Below, piece by piece: positions 7,934 through 16,446 of a stretch of DNA of 64,000 bases; position 1 is the first letter of the stretch; the number at the start of each line of letters is the position of its first letter. The notes beneath the pieces are model-generated. The model saw only the letters and a program-made list of their open reading frames with translations. It did not search any database and had not been told where the DNA came from. The translations under genes and the position numbers were made by a program. Source of the DNA: Caloranaerobacter sp050286925 (lineage in GTDB: Bacteria; Bacillota; Clostridia; Tissierellales; Thermohalobacteraceae). The stretch covers positions 140,177 through 204,176 of the forward strand of contig NZ_JBFWFX010000004.1 in assembly GCF_050286925.1 (NCBI RefSeq), given 5' to 3'.

Positions 7934-10609
7934 ATGTCATTAAAAAGATTTATGGTGATTGATGGTAATAGTTTGTTACATAGAGCATTTCATGCATTAC
8001 CACCATTACAAACTAAAGAAGGAATACACACCAATGGAGTTTATGGTTTTTTGACAATGCTAAATAAAATAGTTGAAGAATATTCTCCTGAATATATATG
8101 TGTTGTGTTTGATAAAAAAACACCGACATTTAGACACAAGGAGTATACAGAATATAAGGCAAAACGAGCAAAAACTCCAGATGAATTGATTATGCAGTTT
8201 GATATTCTAAAGGATGTACTAAGCAAATTAAATATAACTACTTTAGAAATTGATGGGTTTGAAGCAGATGATATTGCGGGGACATTAGCATCAATAGGAG
8301 AAAAGAAAGGATTAGAAACTATTTTAGTTACTGGAGACAAAGATTACTTACAATTAGCGACAAAAAAGACTAAGGTGTTGATAACCAGAAAGGGTATAAC
8401 AAATCTTGAAATATATGATGAGCAACGTGTGAAAGAAAAATATGGGATAAGTCCAATTCAATTAATTGATTTAAAAGGACTTATGGGAGATAAATCAGAT
8501 AATATTCCTGGAGTACCTGGAATCGGTGAAAAAACAGGAATTAAACTTATAAAGGAATTTGGTTCTCTTGAAGGTATATATGAGAATTTAGAAAGTATTT
8601 CAGGTAAGAAACTTAAGGAGAGATTAATAGAGAATAGACTTCAGGCTTTTATGAGTAAAAAATTGGCCAAAATTATAACAGAAGTACCTATTAGTATAGA
8701 TTTAGAAGAACTAAAGAAAAGAGAACCTGATTATGATGAACTTATAGATTTATATAAAAAACTTGAATTTAACAGTTTATTAAGTAGAATTCGTAAAAAT
8801 TCAAGTGGCAATGAAACATCTGACGATTTAACGATAAATATCGATTGTAATTATGAAATAGTACAAGATTTAGAAGTAATAGACAGTATAATACAAAGTA
8901 TAAATAAAAGTAAAAGTGTATATTTAAAGTTTATTCAAGAGGACAAAATAATAGGGCTTACAGTTAAAACTGAAAAGACAAAAACGTATTATATAGATTT
9001 GGTTGAAGAAGAGTTTAAAGATAAGGTTTTATTGAAATTTAAAAATATATTTGAAGATAAGGAGATAGAAAAGAAAGGACATCATTTAAAGGAAGATATT
9101 TTAATACTTTTGAAAAATGGAATATATTTAAACGGAATAGCATTCGACAGTATGATAGGGCAATACATAATAAATCCTTCACAAAATAGTTACAGCATTA
9201 AAGAACTAGCTAAAGAATATTTATCCGTTTTTATTAAAGATGAAAATGATATTTTAGGTAAAGGGAAAAATAGAAAAAAGATAACAGATATTCCATTAGA
9301 AGAGAGAGCTAGGATCTTTTCTACTAAACTAGAAATAATATCGAGAGTTGAGAATGCGATAAAAGAAAAAATACAAGAGTATAATATGAATGAGTTGTAT
9401 TATACTGTTGAACTACCTTTAGTAGAAGTATTAGCATTTATGGAGTTTGAGGGATTTGCTGTAGATATTAAAAAATTAAATGAGTTAGGTGAAGAATTTG
9501 AAACAAAAATGGCAGAGCTTACAGAGGAGATATATAGCATAGCAGGTGAAAAATTTAATATAAATTCAACTAAGCAGTTAGGATATATTCTATTTGAAAA
9601 ACTAGAGTTACCGGTAATTAAAAAGACGAAAACAGGATATTCAACAAATGCTGAAGTACTAGAAAAATTAAAAGAAAAACACCCTATTATAGAAAAAATA
9701 CTTGAATATAGACGTATAATGAAGCTAAAAACTACATATATTGATGGTTTGCTTTCATTAGTAGATAAAGAAACTAATAAGATACATTCAACCTTTAATC
9801 AAACAATTACTACTACTGGAAGAATAAGCAGTACTGAACCTAATCTTCAAAATATACCTATAAAAACAGAAGAGGGGAGGAAAATTAGAAAAGTATTTAT
9901 ACCAAGTAGTGAAGAATATAAATTGGTTGATGCTGATTATTCACAAATCGAATTAAGAGTACTTGCTCATATTACAGATGATCCAAATTTAAAAGAAGCA
10001 TTTTATAATAATGAGGATATCCATACTAAAACTGCATCTGAGGTATTTAATGTCCCAAAATCTGATGTAACACCTCTTATGAGAAGTAGAGCGAAAGCTG
10101 TAAATTTTGGTATAATATATGGCATAAGTGACTATGGATTAGCAAGGGATTTGAATATTAGCAGAAAGGAAGCAAAACTATATATAGAAAACTATTTTGC
10201 AAAATACAAAAAAGTTAAGGAATACATGGATAATATAATACGAGAGGGAAAAGAAAAAGGATATGTAACAACAATTATGAATAGAAGAAGATATCTTCCA
10301 GAGCTAAAATCAAGGAATTTTAATATAAGATCTTTTGGTGAAAGAATGGCGATGAATACGCCTATACAAGGTAGTGCAGCAGATATAATAAAAATTGCTA
10401 TGGTGAATGTTTTTAATGAATTGAAAAGGAAAAAATTAAAATCAAAATTAATATTACAGGTTCACGATGAATTGATTATAGAGGCTCATAAAGATGAATT
10501 GGATGAGGTTAAGCAAATACTTAAGTTGCAGATGGAGAATGCATTTAAATTAAGTGTTCCTTTAAAAGTTGATATGAAGATAGGTGATAGTTGGTATGAA
10601 ACAAAATAA
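7934..10609 (+). CDS. polA: DNA polymerase I
   Basis: 891 residues, full length. The 5'-3' exonuclease domain fills about 1-290 (VIDGNSLLHRAFHA, EADDIAGTL, GDKSDNIPGVPGIGEKT). The middle domain (about 300-480) has lost the DxE metal ligands of the 3'-5' proofreading exonuclease, as in many Firmicutes. The polymerase domain shows motif A DADYSQIELRVLAH (near 667), motif B RAKAVNFGIIYG (near 718) and motif C QVHDELIIE (near 842). It acts in Okazaki-fragment processing and repair synthesis. The ribosome site is AAGGAG. coaE follows with a 14-nt overlap, a common arrangement in Clostridia. Confidence 0.97.
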   Translation: MSLKRFMVIDGNSLLHRAFHALPPLQTKEGIHTNGVYGFLTMLNKIVEEYSPEYICVVFDKKTPTFRHKEYTEYKAKRAKTPDELIMQFDILKDVLSKLNITTLEIDGFEADDIAGTLASIGEKKGLETILVTGDKDYLQLATKKTKVLITRKGITNLEIYDEQRVKEKYGISPIQLIDLKGLMGDKSDNIPGVPGIGEKTGIKLIKEFGSLEGIYENLESISGKKLKERLIENRLQAFMSKKLAKIITEVPISIDLEELKKREPDYDELIDLYKKLEFNSLLSRIRKNSSGNETSDDLTINIDCNYEIVQDLEVIDSIIQSINKSKSVYLKFIQEDKIIGLTVKTEKTKTYYIDLVEEEFKDKVLLKFKNIFEDKEIEKKGHHLKEDILILLKNGIYLNGIAFDSMIGQYIINPSQNSYSIKELAKEYLSVFIKDENDILGKGKNRKKITDIPLEERARIFSTKLEIISRVENAIKEKIQEYNMNELYYTVELPLVEVLAFMEFEGFAVDIKKLNELGEEFETKMAELTEEIYSIAGEKFNINSTKQLGYILFEKLELPVIKKTKTGYSTNAEVLEKLKEKHPIIEKILEYRRIMKLKTTYIDGLLSLVDKETNKIHSTFNQTITTTGRISSTEPNLQNIPIKTEEGRKIRKVFIPSSEEYKLVDADYSQIELRVLAHITDDPNLKEAFYNNEDIHTKTASEVFNVPKSDVTPLMRSRAKAVNFGIIYGISDYGLARDLNISRKEAKLYIENYFAKYKKVKEYMDNIIREGKEKGYVTTIMNRRRYLPELKSRNFNIRSFGERMAMNTPIQGSAADIIKIAMVNVFNELKRKKLKSKLILQVHDELIIEAHKDELDEVKQILKLQMENAFKLSVPLKVDMKIGDSWYETK

Positions 10610-11219
10610 AGTAAATTATGCAAAGATTATAGGTTTAACAGGAGGAATAGCTACTGGTAAAAGTACAGTTGCTAAGTTGCTGAAAGAATTTGGATATGTA
10701 GTTATTGATGCTGATAAGATAGCAAGAGAAGTAGTTGATGTTGGTAAGATGGCATATTTAGATATTGTGAAGGAGTTTGGGAAAGACATTTTGCAGGAAA
10801 ATGGTCAAATTGATAGAAAAAAACTTGGAGAAATTATTTTTAAAGATGAGGAAAAAAGAAGAAAATTAAATCAAATTGTTCATCCAATGGTAATTCAAGA
10901 AATGATAAATAAAATAAAGCAGTTTTCTGATGGGAACAAAGTAATATTTTTAGATATACCTTTATTAATAGAGGAAAAAAATATATTAGAAAAGCAAGGG
11001 TTAAAGTTTGATGAAATATGGCTGGTATATGCAGATGAAGAAAAACAGTTAAGTAGACTAATTGAGAGAGATAAATTGGATATGGAAAGTGCATTAAATA
11101 GAATACGTGCTCAAATGCCTATGACTGAAAAACTAAAAATTGCAGATGTTATTATAGATAATAATAGAGGAATAAGTGAATTGAAGGACCAGATTATAAA
11201 ATTATTAAATAGGTATTAA
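10596..11219 (+). CDS. coaE: Dephospho-CoA kinase
   Basis: 207 residues from ATG 10596 (AGGTGAT 7 nt upstream, inside the end of polA). Walker A GLTGGIATGKST and the family element VIDADKIAREVV, with RDKLDMESALNRIRAQMPM in the lid, identify it. It catalyses the last step of coenzyme A synthesis, ATP-dependent phosphorylation of the ribose 3'-OH. Start codon overlap with polA indicates co-transcription. Confidence 0.95.
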   Translation: MKQNKVNYAKIIGLTGGIATGKSTVAKLLKEFGYVVIDADKIAREVVDVGKMAYLDIVKEFGKDILQENGQIDRKKLGEIIFKDEEKRRKLNQIVHPMVIQEMINKIKQFSDGNKVIFLDIPLLIEEKNILEKQGLKFDEIWLVYADEEKQLSRLIERDKLDMESALNRIRAQMPMTEKLKIADVIIDNNRGISELKDQIIKLLNRY

Positions 11220-11236
11220 ATTTCGGAGGGATCTTT

Positions 11237-11806
11237 TTGTATTTAAAAAAATACAGGATAATTTTATCAATAATATGTGCTTTAGTAATAATTATAGCAG
11301 TTTTTACAAATTTAAAATGGATAGGGAAAATTATATATCCATTGTATTATAAAGATTATATAAAAAAATACTCTTATCAATATAATATTGACCCCATTTT
11401 GGTTGCTTCTATAATTAAAGTTGAAAGTAAGTATTATAAAGATGCAAAGTCATATAGAGGAGCTAAAGGGTTGATGCAGATTTCTCCTATTACTGGGAAA
11501 TGGGCTTCGAAAGAAATAGGGATAACAAATTATAATGAAGATTCTTTGTACAATCCAGAAATTAACATTATGATAGGTTGCTGGTATCTAAATAAATTAC
11601 ATAAGCAGTTTAATAATGATATTAAATTAGTTTTAACTGCTTATAACGGTGGAAGTGGGAATGTAGAGAAATGGCTAAAAAATCCTATGTATAGTAGTGA
11701 TGGAAAAAGACTTGATAAAATCCCTTTTACAGAAACTAAAGAATATGTAAAAAAAGTACTAAAAACATATAAAATTTATAAATTCTTATATGAAGATATT
11801 TTGTAA
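11237..11806 (+). CDS. Membrane-anchored lytic transglycosylase (SLT family)
   Basis: 189 residues from TTG 11237 with CGGAGGG 6 nt before. One N-terminal membrane helix (IILSIICALVIIIAVF) anchors a Slt70-type lysozyme domain: catalytic Glu in KVESKYYKDAKS, then GAKGLMQISP, LTAYNGG and YVKKVL. It cleaves peptidoglycan glycan strands to 1,6-anhydro products. The third gene in a row after polA-coaE is often this one in Clostridia, so it probably shares their transcript. Confidence 0.92.
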   Translation: MYLKKYRIILSIICALVIIIAVFTNLKWIGKIIYPLYYKDYIKKYSYQYNIDPILVASIIKVESKYYKDAKSYRGAKGLMQISPITGKWASKEIGITNYNEDSLYNPEINIMIGCWYLNKLHKQFNNDIKLVLTAYNGGSGNVEKWLKNPMYSSDGKRLDKIPFTETKEYVKKVLKTYKIYKFLYEDIL

Positions 11807-11825
11807 TTAATAAACTTAAAATTTA

Positions 11826-11855
11826 TTGAACTTACTAAAAAATAGTTGCTATAAT
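11826..11855 (+). promoter_or_regulatory. Sigma-A promoter of the peptide-binding lipoprotein gene
   Basis: TTGAAC (11826-11831), 18-nt spacer, TATAAT (11850-11855), about 58 nt before the TTG start. Confidence 0.75.
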
Positions 11856-11913
11856 TAAAAGTGTATATATTCAAATTCTAGATAAGAGATGAAAAAAACA
11901 AGGAGGAATTTTT

Positions 11914-13674
11914 TTGAAACACAAAAGAATATTAGTAGCATTTATAGTTTTTATGCTAGCAATTAGTTTAATTGGCTGCGGGATTGATAATCAACTAGAT
12001 GATATTAAAGGCAAACAAAATAAAAGTGATAGTGCATATCAAAAAGAAGTTTATGAACCAGCTTTTGGTGGAGAAATAGTAGTACCTATTTCTTATATTA
12101 AGACATTTAATCCATTATTGAGCAGTGATAAGAGTTTATATTATTTTAATAAATTGATATATGAAAGTTTATTTGATTTTGATGAAAATTTAAATTTAAG
12201 AAAAATATTAGTAGAAGATTATAAAATCAGTCAAGATGGTCAGACTGTAGATATTAGACTTAAAGATAATGTTAGATGGCATGATGGTCATAAATTTACA
12301 GCTTCAGATGTAAAGTTTACGATAGATGTAATAAAATATAGTGCAAATGATGTTTTATACAAAGATATGTTAGAAGCTGCATTTAAAGCTGCTAAACCAA
12401 CAGATATACAGCATATTCTAAATGTTAAAATTATAGATGATTTGAATTTACAAATACATTTTGATAGAGCTTATAGTAATGCGCTTGAAAGTTTAACATT
12501 TCCAATAATACCTAAGCACCAATTTGTCGAAGATGGGATTAAGATAAGTAAGAAAACATATTTAAAAGCTTTAAGTAAAGATATTATCCCTATAGGCACA
12601 GGACCATATAAATTTAGCAAATATGATAAACTTAAAAGAGTTGAACTTGTGAGAAATGATGATTGGCATTTAGGTAAGCCTTACATTTCCAAAATTGTTG
12701 GGAAAATATTGTCAGATAATGAACTAGCAGTAGTATCGTTTGAAGCTGGACAATTAGACTTGACTAGGGCAGAAGGTGTAGATTGGAAGAAATATGCTCA
12801 GGATAATAAAGTAGCAATATATGAATATATTACTCAAAAGTATGAGTTTTTAGGATTTAATTTTAAGAATAAGTTAATCAACGGTGAAAAAGGATTAGCT
12901 TTAAGAAAGGCAATTGCATTTGGGATAAACAGAGATAATATAATTAATAAAGTTTATTTAGGTCATGCAACAAAGGTAGATGTACCAATTCATCCGAATT
13001 CTTGGTTATTGTCGCAAAAAAATGCTTACGATTATAGTGTAGATAAAGCTAAAGAAATTTTAAATGAAGCTGGATGGAGAGATACTGACAATGATGGTAT
13101 TTTAGAAGATGAAAATGGTAACAAACTAAAGATTAGGCTGTTAACAAATTCATATAATCCATTAAGATTAAAGACAGCGAATATGATAATAGAAGATTTA
13201 AAAGCAATTGGGATAGAGGTAGTTCCACAGTATGATACTACAATAGATAATATTGATGTGGAAACTGCAGAAAGACAATGGAATAATATGGTTGATAAAA
13301 TTCGAAAAGGTGATTTTGATTTAGTACTTCTTGGTTGGGAGTTATCTTTGCTTCCAGATTTATCTTTTGCTTTTCATTCAACTCAAATAGATGAAGGAAG
13401 TAATTTTATTAATTATAAAAATGAGAATATGGATCAGCTTTTAGTAAAGGCTTTTAGAGCTACTACTAGAGCAGAAAAGAAAAGTATTTATGAAGAAATT
13501 CAGAAGCTGATAGTTGAAGATTTGCCATATGTAAGTTTGTTTTTTAGAAACAACGCAATACTTATTGATGATAAAGTAAAAGGCGAAATAAAACCGATTT
13601 ATTCTAATATATACAATAATATTGACAAATGGTTTATTCCAAAAGAACTTCAAGAAGAGAATAAGAAAGATTAA
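11914..13674 (+). CDS. Peptide/solute-binding lipoprotein of an ABC transporter (family 5)
   Basis: 586 residues from TTG 11914 after AAGGAGGAA. The signal peptide ends in a lipobox (ISLIGCG), so the protein is lipid-anchored outside. The body is the SBP family 5 (OppA/DppA-like) fold: VDIRLKDNVRWHDGHKFTA, GTGPYKF, LRKAIAFGINRD and AKEILNEAGWRDTDNDGI. No permease or ATPase gene adjoins it, so it is an orphan binding protein that must borrow a transporter or act as a sensor. It has its own promoter and is followed by a tRNA unit. Confidence 0.9.
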   Translation: MKHKRILVAFIVFMLAISLIGCGIDNQLDDIKGKQNKSDSAYQKEVYEPAFGGEIVVPISYIKTFNPLLSSDKSLYYFNKLIYESLFDFDENLNLRKILVEDYKISQDGQTVDIRLKDNVRWHDGHKFTASDVKFTIDVIKYSANDVLYKDMLEAAFKAAKPTDIQHILNVKIIDDLNLQIHFDRAYSNALESLTFPIIPKHQFVEDGIKISKKTYLKALSKDIIPIGTGPYKFSKYDKLKRVELVRNDDWHLGKPYISKIVGKILSDNELAVVSFEAGQLDLTRAEGVDWKKYAQDNKVAIYEYITQKYEFLGFNFKNKLINGEKGLALRKAIAFGINRDNIINKVYLGHATKVDVPIHPNSWLLSQKNAYDYSVDKAKEILNEAGWRDTDNDGILEDENGNKLKIRLLTNSYNPLRLKTANMIIEDLKAIGIEVVPQYDTTIDNIDVETAERQWNNMVDKIRKGDFDLVLLGWELSLLPDLSFAFHSTQIDEGSNFINYKNENMDQLLVKAFRATTRAEKKSIYEEIQKLIVEDLPYVSLFFRNNAILIDDKVKGEIKPIYSNIYNNIDKWFIPKELQEENKKD

Positions 13675-13686
13675 TTAGATTAGAAC

Positions 13687-13715
13687 TTGACATTAATAAA
13701 TTTAGAAGCTATACT
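13687..13715 (+). promoter_or_regulatory. Promoter of tRNA-Leu(GAG)
   Basis: TTGACA (13687-13692), 17-nt spacer, TATACT (13710-13715), 19 nt before the mature 5' end. Confidence 0.85.
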
Positions 13716-13734
13716 AAAAGAGTGTCTAATAAGC

Positions 13735-13821
13735 GCCGTGGTGGTGGAATTGGCAGACACGCTATCTTGAGGGGGTAGTGAGCATATGCTCGTGCGGGTT
13801 CGAGTCCCGCCCACGGCACCA
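13735..13821 (+). tRNA. tRNA-Leu (anticodon GAG)
   Basis: 87-nt class II tRNA. Acceptor GCCGTGG pairs with CCACGGC, discriminator A, CCA encoded. The anticodon stem CTATC/GGTAG encloses TTGAGGG, giving anticodon GAG (reads CUU/CUC). The long variable arm is that of a leucine tRNA. Its codon matches the specifier of the leuS T-box at 51578. Confidence 0.95.
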
Positions 13822-13845
13822 AAATTTAATTAAAAAATGTAATTG

Positions 13846-13871
13846 AAAGGGAGCACTTAGCTCCCTTTTTC
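13846..13871 (+). terminator. Terminator after tRNA-Leu(GAG)
   Basis: AAAGGGAGC / GCTCCCTTT (13846-13854 with 13860-13868) and TTTTT. It may also end the minus-strand small-peptide genes. Confidence 0.85.
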
Positions 13872-13885
13872 ATTTAAGTTTATTC

Positions 13886-13975
13886 TTAATAGCAATAGCA
13901 GAATAATATAACTAGTAGTAAGAAGAAGAACAATAAGCTGTCATTGCAGCCATATCCACATTGAGTATCAGCCAT
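13886..13975 (-). CDS. 29-residue membrane peptide, YjcZ/SscA-like (small peptide 1)
   Basis: Minus-strand ATG at 13973-13975 with AGGAGGG placed correctly upstream. The peptide starts MADTQCGYGCNDSLL and runs into a hydrophobic FFFLLLVILF core, ending in CYCY. Size, Cys/Gly-rich ends and a single hydrophobic segment resemble the small sporulation/coat peptides of the YjcZ-SscA type. It is one of three tandem paralogues sharing (S/L)LLFFFLLLV. Below usual gene-calling length limits, but the ribosome site and paralogy make it credible. Confidence 0.75.
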   Translation of the reverse strand: MADTQCGYGCNDSLLFFFLLLVILFCYCY

Positions 13976-14058
13976 ATATATCCCTCCTATATTGGCATTT
14001 ACATGTTTTAATATTTTTTAGAGATGTTTAATTTGAATACCAAAATAGTTTTGTAAAA

Positions 14059-14187
14059 TTATCTGTTACAACCAAATCCTCCATAACAATTACAGAATAT
14101 TACAACTAGCAATAGGAAGAAAAATAACAATTCGCTGCCGCCGTCACGACCGAATAATCCGCCTAGAAGACCTTTTCCATCAGTCAT
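14059..14187 (-). CDS. 42-residue membrane peptide, YjcZ/SscA-like (small peptide 2)
   Basis: Minus-strand ATG at 14185-14187 with AAGGAGG before it. N-terminal MTDGKGLLGGLFGRDGG, hydrophobic ELLFFFLLLVVIF core, then a Cys/Gly-rich tail (CNCYGGFGCNR). It shares its core with the flanking small peptides. A sigma-K-like promoter (14231-14259) lies 44 nt upstream, supporting mother-cell expression late in sporulation. Role inferred from resemblance to small coat or spore-membrane peptides. Confidence 0.75.
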   Translation of the reverse strand: MTDGKGLLGGLFGRDGGSELLFFFLLLVVIFCNCYGGFGCNR

Positions 14188-14230
14188 ATATATAACCTCC
14201 TTATTTTTATCTATATTTTCTTGGTCACTA

Positions 14231-14259
14231 TATAATATGATTAAAGTTTTAGATGGGTG
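14231..14259 (-). promoter_or_regulatory. Sigma-K/E-like sporulation promoter for small peptide 2
   Basis: On the minus strand CACC (14256-14259) and CATATTATA (14231-14239) are 16 nt apart, matching the sigma-K consensus (mACm, N16-17, CATAnnnTA). Confidence 0.5.
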
Positions 14260-14281
14260 AAAGAGATTTTGATTTTATTTT

Positions 14282-14389
14282 TTAGTAATTATGACCAAAA
14301 CCACCAAATAAAATCACAAGTAGTAAGAAGAAGAAAAGCAAACTTTCATTTCCATCCCCCAATAGACCATCAAAAAGACTATTTGCCAT
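14282..14389 (-). CDS. 35-residue membrane peptide, YjcZ/SscA-like (small peptide 3)
   Basis: Minus-strand ATG at 14387-14389 with AAAGGAGG upstream. Sequence MANSLFDGLLGDGNESL, the FFFLLLVILF core, and a GGFGHNY tail. Paralogue of the two genes downstream on the same strand. Its upstream region on the minus strand is the repeat element at 14415-14526, so any promoter lies inside or beyond that element. Confidence 0.7.
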   Translation of the reverse strand: MANSLFDGLLGDGNESLLFFFLLLVILFGGFGHNY

Positions 14390-14414
14390 GAATAAACCTC
14401 CTTTAAATATATTT

Positions 14415-14526
14415 TATAATCCATAGGAATTATATTCTTTGTTAAACTGTGTATATTTTTGAATATAATTTCCGTAATGGATTAGGGCAAAATCTACCTT
14501 AATTTATTTAAATTGGAGATTTTGTT
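14415..14526 (+). repeat. Two-hairpin intergenic repeat element, copy A
   Basis: 112 nt occupying much of the 316-nt gap before the diguanylate cyclase gene. Hairpin 1 pairs ATCCATAGGAATTATATTC (from 14419) with GAATATAATTTCC...ATGGAT (14461-14482). Hairpin 2 pairs CAAAATCTACC (14488 on) with GGAGATTTTG (14515-14524). The same two-hairpin layout recurs inverted at 54325-54437 and in the same orientation at 56343-56536. Confidence 0.7.
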
Positions 14527-14705
14527 TTTTAAAGTTTAATATATTATATAGATGTTACTATAATTTTGACACAGAAAAAATTAATTGATAGAATTATAGA
14601 TTATAAATATAGAATTTAAATTATAAATATTAATAAACTTTTGAAGGAAAAATAAAACATTTATTGAATATTATTTATAAAATTATGGGGGTAAGGGGTT
14701 TTGCC

Positions 14706-16418
14706 ATGTTAAGCAAATTAAAAAAGCATTATGAGTCTCTTATTGGAACAATCGGTTTTGGATTGCTTCTTTTAGCAACTATTGCCAATAAAGAGTATTT
14801 TTCCTTCAATATTGTATTATTTGTAATTTTAAGCATATCAGGTATTTTGTTGGAGAGAATGAGCATAAAAATTGATGATTTTACTGTAACTTTAAGTTCA
14901 GCAGTTATGTTAGGCTCTTATTTCATTAGTGGACTCGTACCTACCTTATGGCTAATTTTTATAGTATTTATGACATCAAATTATCTTTATTATTATAGAC
15001 AAGCGATAAGGATGTATTTTAGCATAGGTATGCTCTTTATTATGTTTATATTGTCGCATTATTTGATTAAAGCTACTGGGAAACAGATAGCTTTTATATC
15101 TAATATTAATGATATTGTAAATTGTATTATCTTTGGATTAGCTATTTTTGTGTTCAATTGGATAATATTAATAATGCAAAATATTATTATGTTTAACAAT
15201 AAATTGCCAACAAAATTCTTTGAGGTTTTTAAATGGGATTTTTATACTAATTTTATAGTTATTCCATTATCTATATTAATGTCATATTCCTACCAGCAAT
15301 ATAGCTTTATTGGGTTAGTTGTATTCCTTTTATTGATCATAACTTTCAATTTGCTGTTTAGATTAATGAGAAATTTGGTATTTATTAATAAAGGATTAAG
15401 TTTATCTCATCAAGTTTCTGCATCTATAGTTTCTAAGCTTGATTTGAGTGAGACTATATCTAACATTTTAATTGGAATAAAACAACTAGTGAATTGTGAT
15501 TATTGTGCTCTGATTGAATTTGATAAAAGTAGTTGTACTGTTAGGACTTTAGATTTTAATGCAGATGAATACATAAATTTTGATAGTAAAATAATTGATA
15601 ATTATCTAACTAAGCACTTTAAAGAGATATTAACTTTAAAAGAAAGTTTTGTGCTTGAAGATGTTAGAAAGAGCAAATATATCGACGATTCTGCAAAAGT
15701 ACCAGAAGATTTGGTTTCATTAATATATGAACCTTTGATTTTAGATAGTGAAATAATTGGATGTGTATTAATTAGTAGTAAATATAGAGGTAGATTTTCT
15801 AAAGAGCAATTATATATTTTGGACAATCTAGCGAACCAAATTGTGGTAGCTATAGAAAATGCAAGATTGTATAAAGAAATATATAATAATGCTATAAAAG
15901 ATGAGTTAACAGGATTGTATAATCAGAGATATTTCTTTAATACTTTAGATTCATTAACAGATACATGTGCGACTTGTGCTGTTAAAAATTGTATTAAATG
16001 TAATAAAACTAGTCTTATAATTTTTGATATTGACCACTTTAAGAAAATTAATGATACTTATGGACACCAGACAGGAGATAGAATACTTAGTGAAGTAGCT
16101 AATATCATAAGAAATAATGTCAGAGCAAATGATAAGGTATTTAGATATGGAGGAGAAGAGTTTACAGTAATATTACCAAAGACTGATCAACAACATGCTT
16201 ATGATATAGCAGAGAGAATAAGGAAAGTTGTTGAAAATACTAGGTTTTATAGTGTCGAAGGAGATGAAATAAAAGTAACAATAAGTGGTGGATTAGCTGA
16301 ATTTCCAGATGAAGCAGATTCTGGTGCTGCACTTTTGGCTTATGCAGATAGAGCTATGTATATAGGAGCTAAAAAACAAGGAAGAAATAGAATTAGTAAA
16401 TATGTAGCAAGTATGTAG
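14706..16418 (+). CDS. Membrane diguanylate cyclase with GAF domain
   Basis: 570 residues from ATG 14706 (AAGGGG upstream); an earlier in-frame ATG at 14664 lacks a site. About eight membrane helices fill 1-220, a GAF domain spans about 240-395 (LDLSETISNILIGIKQLVNC onward), and a GGDEF domain follows. The active-site signature is GGEEF (from 482), with an intact inhibitory RxxD site RAND at 473-476, so it should make cyclic di-GMP and be product-inhibited. Unusual: a four-cysteine insert (CATCAVKNCIKC, about 421-432) at the start of the GGDEF domain. Monocistronic or leading the SPOR/DRTGG run 28 nt downstream. Confidence 0.9.
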   Translation: MLSKLKKHYESLIGTIGFGLLLLATIANKEYFSFNIVLFVILSISGILLERMSIKIDDFTVTLSSAVMLGSYFISGLVPTLWLIFIVFMTSNYLYYYRQAIRMYFSIGMLFIMFILSHYLIKATGKQIAFISNINDIVNCIIFGLAIFVFNWIILIMQNIIMFNNKLPTKFFEVFKWDFYTNFIVIPLSILMSYSYQQYSFIGLVVFLLLIITFNLLFRLMRNLVFINKGLSLSHQVSASIVSKLDLSETISNILIGIKQLVNCDYCALIEFDKSSCTVRTLDFNADEYINFDSKIIDNYLTKHFKEILTLKESFVLEDVRKSKYIDDSAKVPEDLVSLIYEPLILDSEIIGCVLISSKYRGRFSKEQLYILDNLANQIVVAIENARLYKEIYNNAIKDELTGLYNQRYFFNTLDSLTDTCATCAVKNCIKCNKTSLIIFDIDHFKKINDTYGHQTGDRILSEVANIIRNNVRANDKVFRYGGEEFTVILPKTDQQHAYDIAERIRKVVENTRFYSVEGDEIKVTISGGLAEFPDEADSGAALLAYADRAMYIGAKKQGRNRISKYVASM

Positions 16419-16446
16419 TTATCTTAACTGATTAGGAGGCGAGAGA

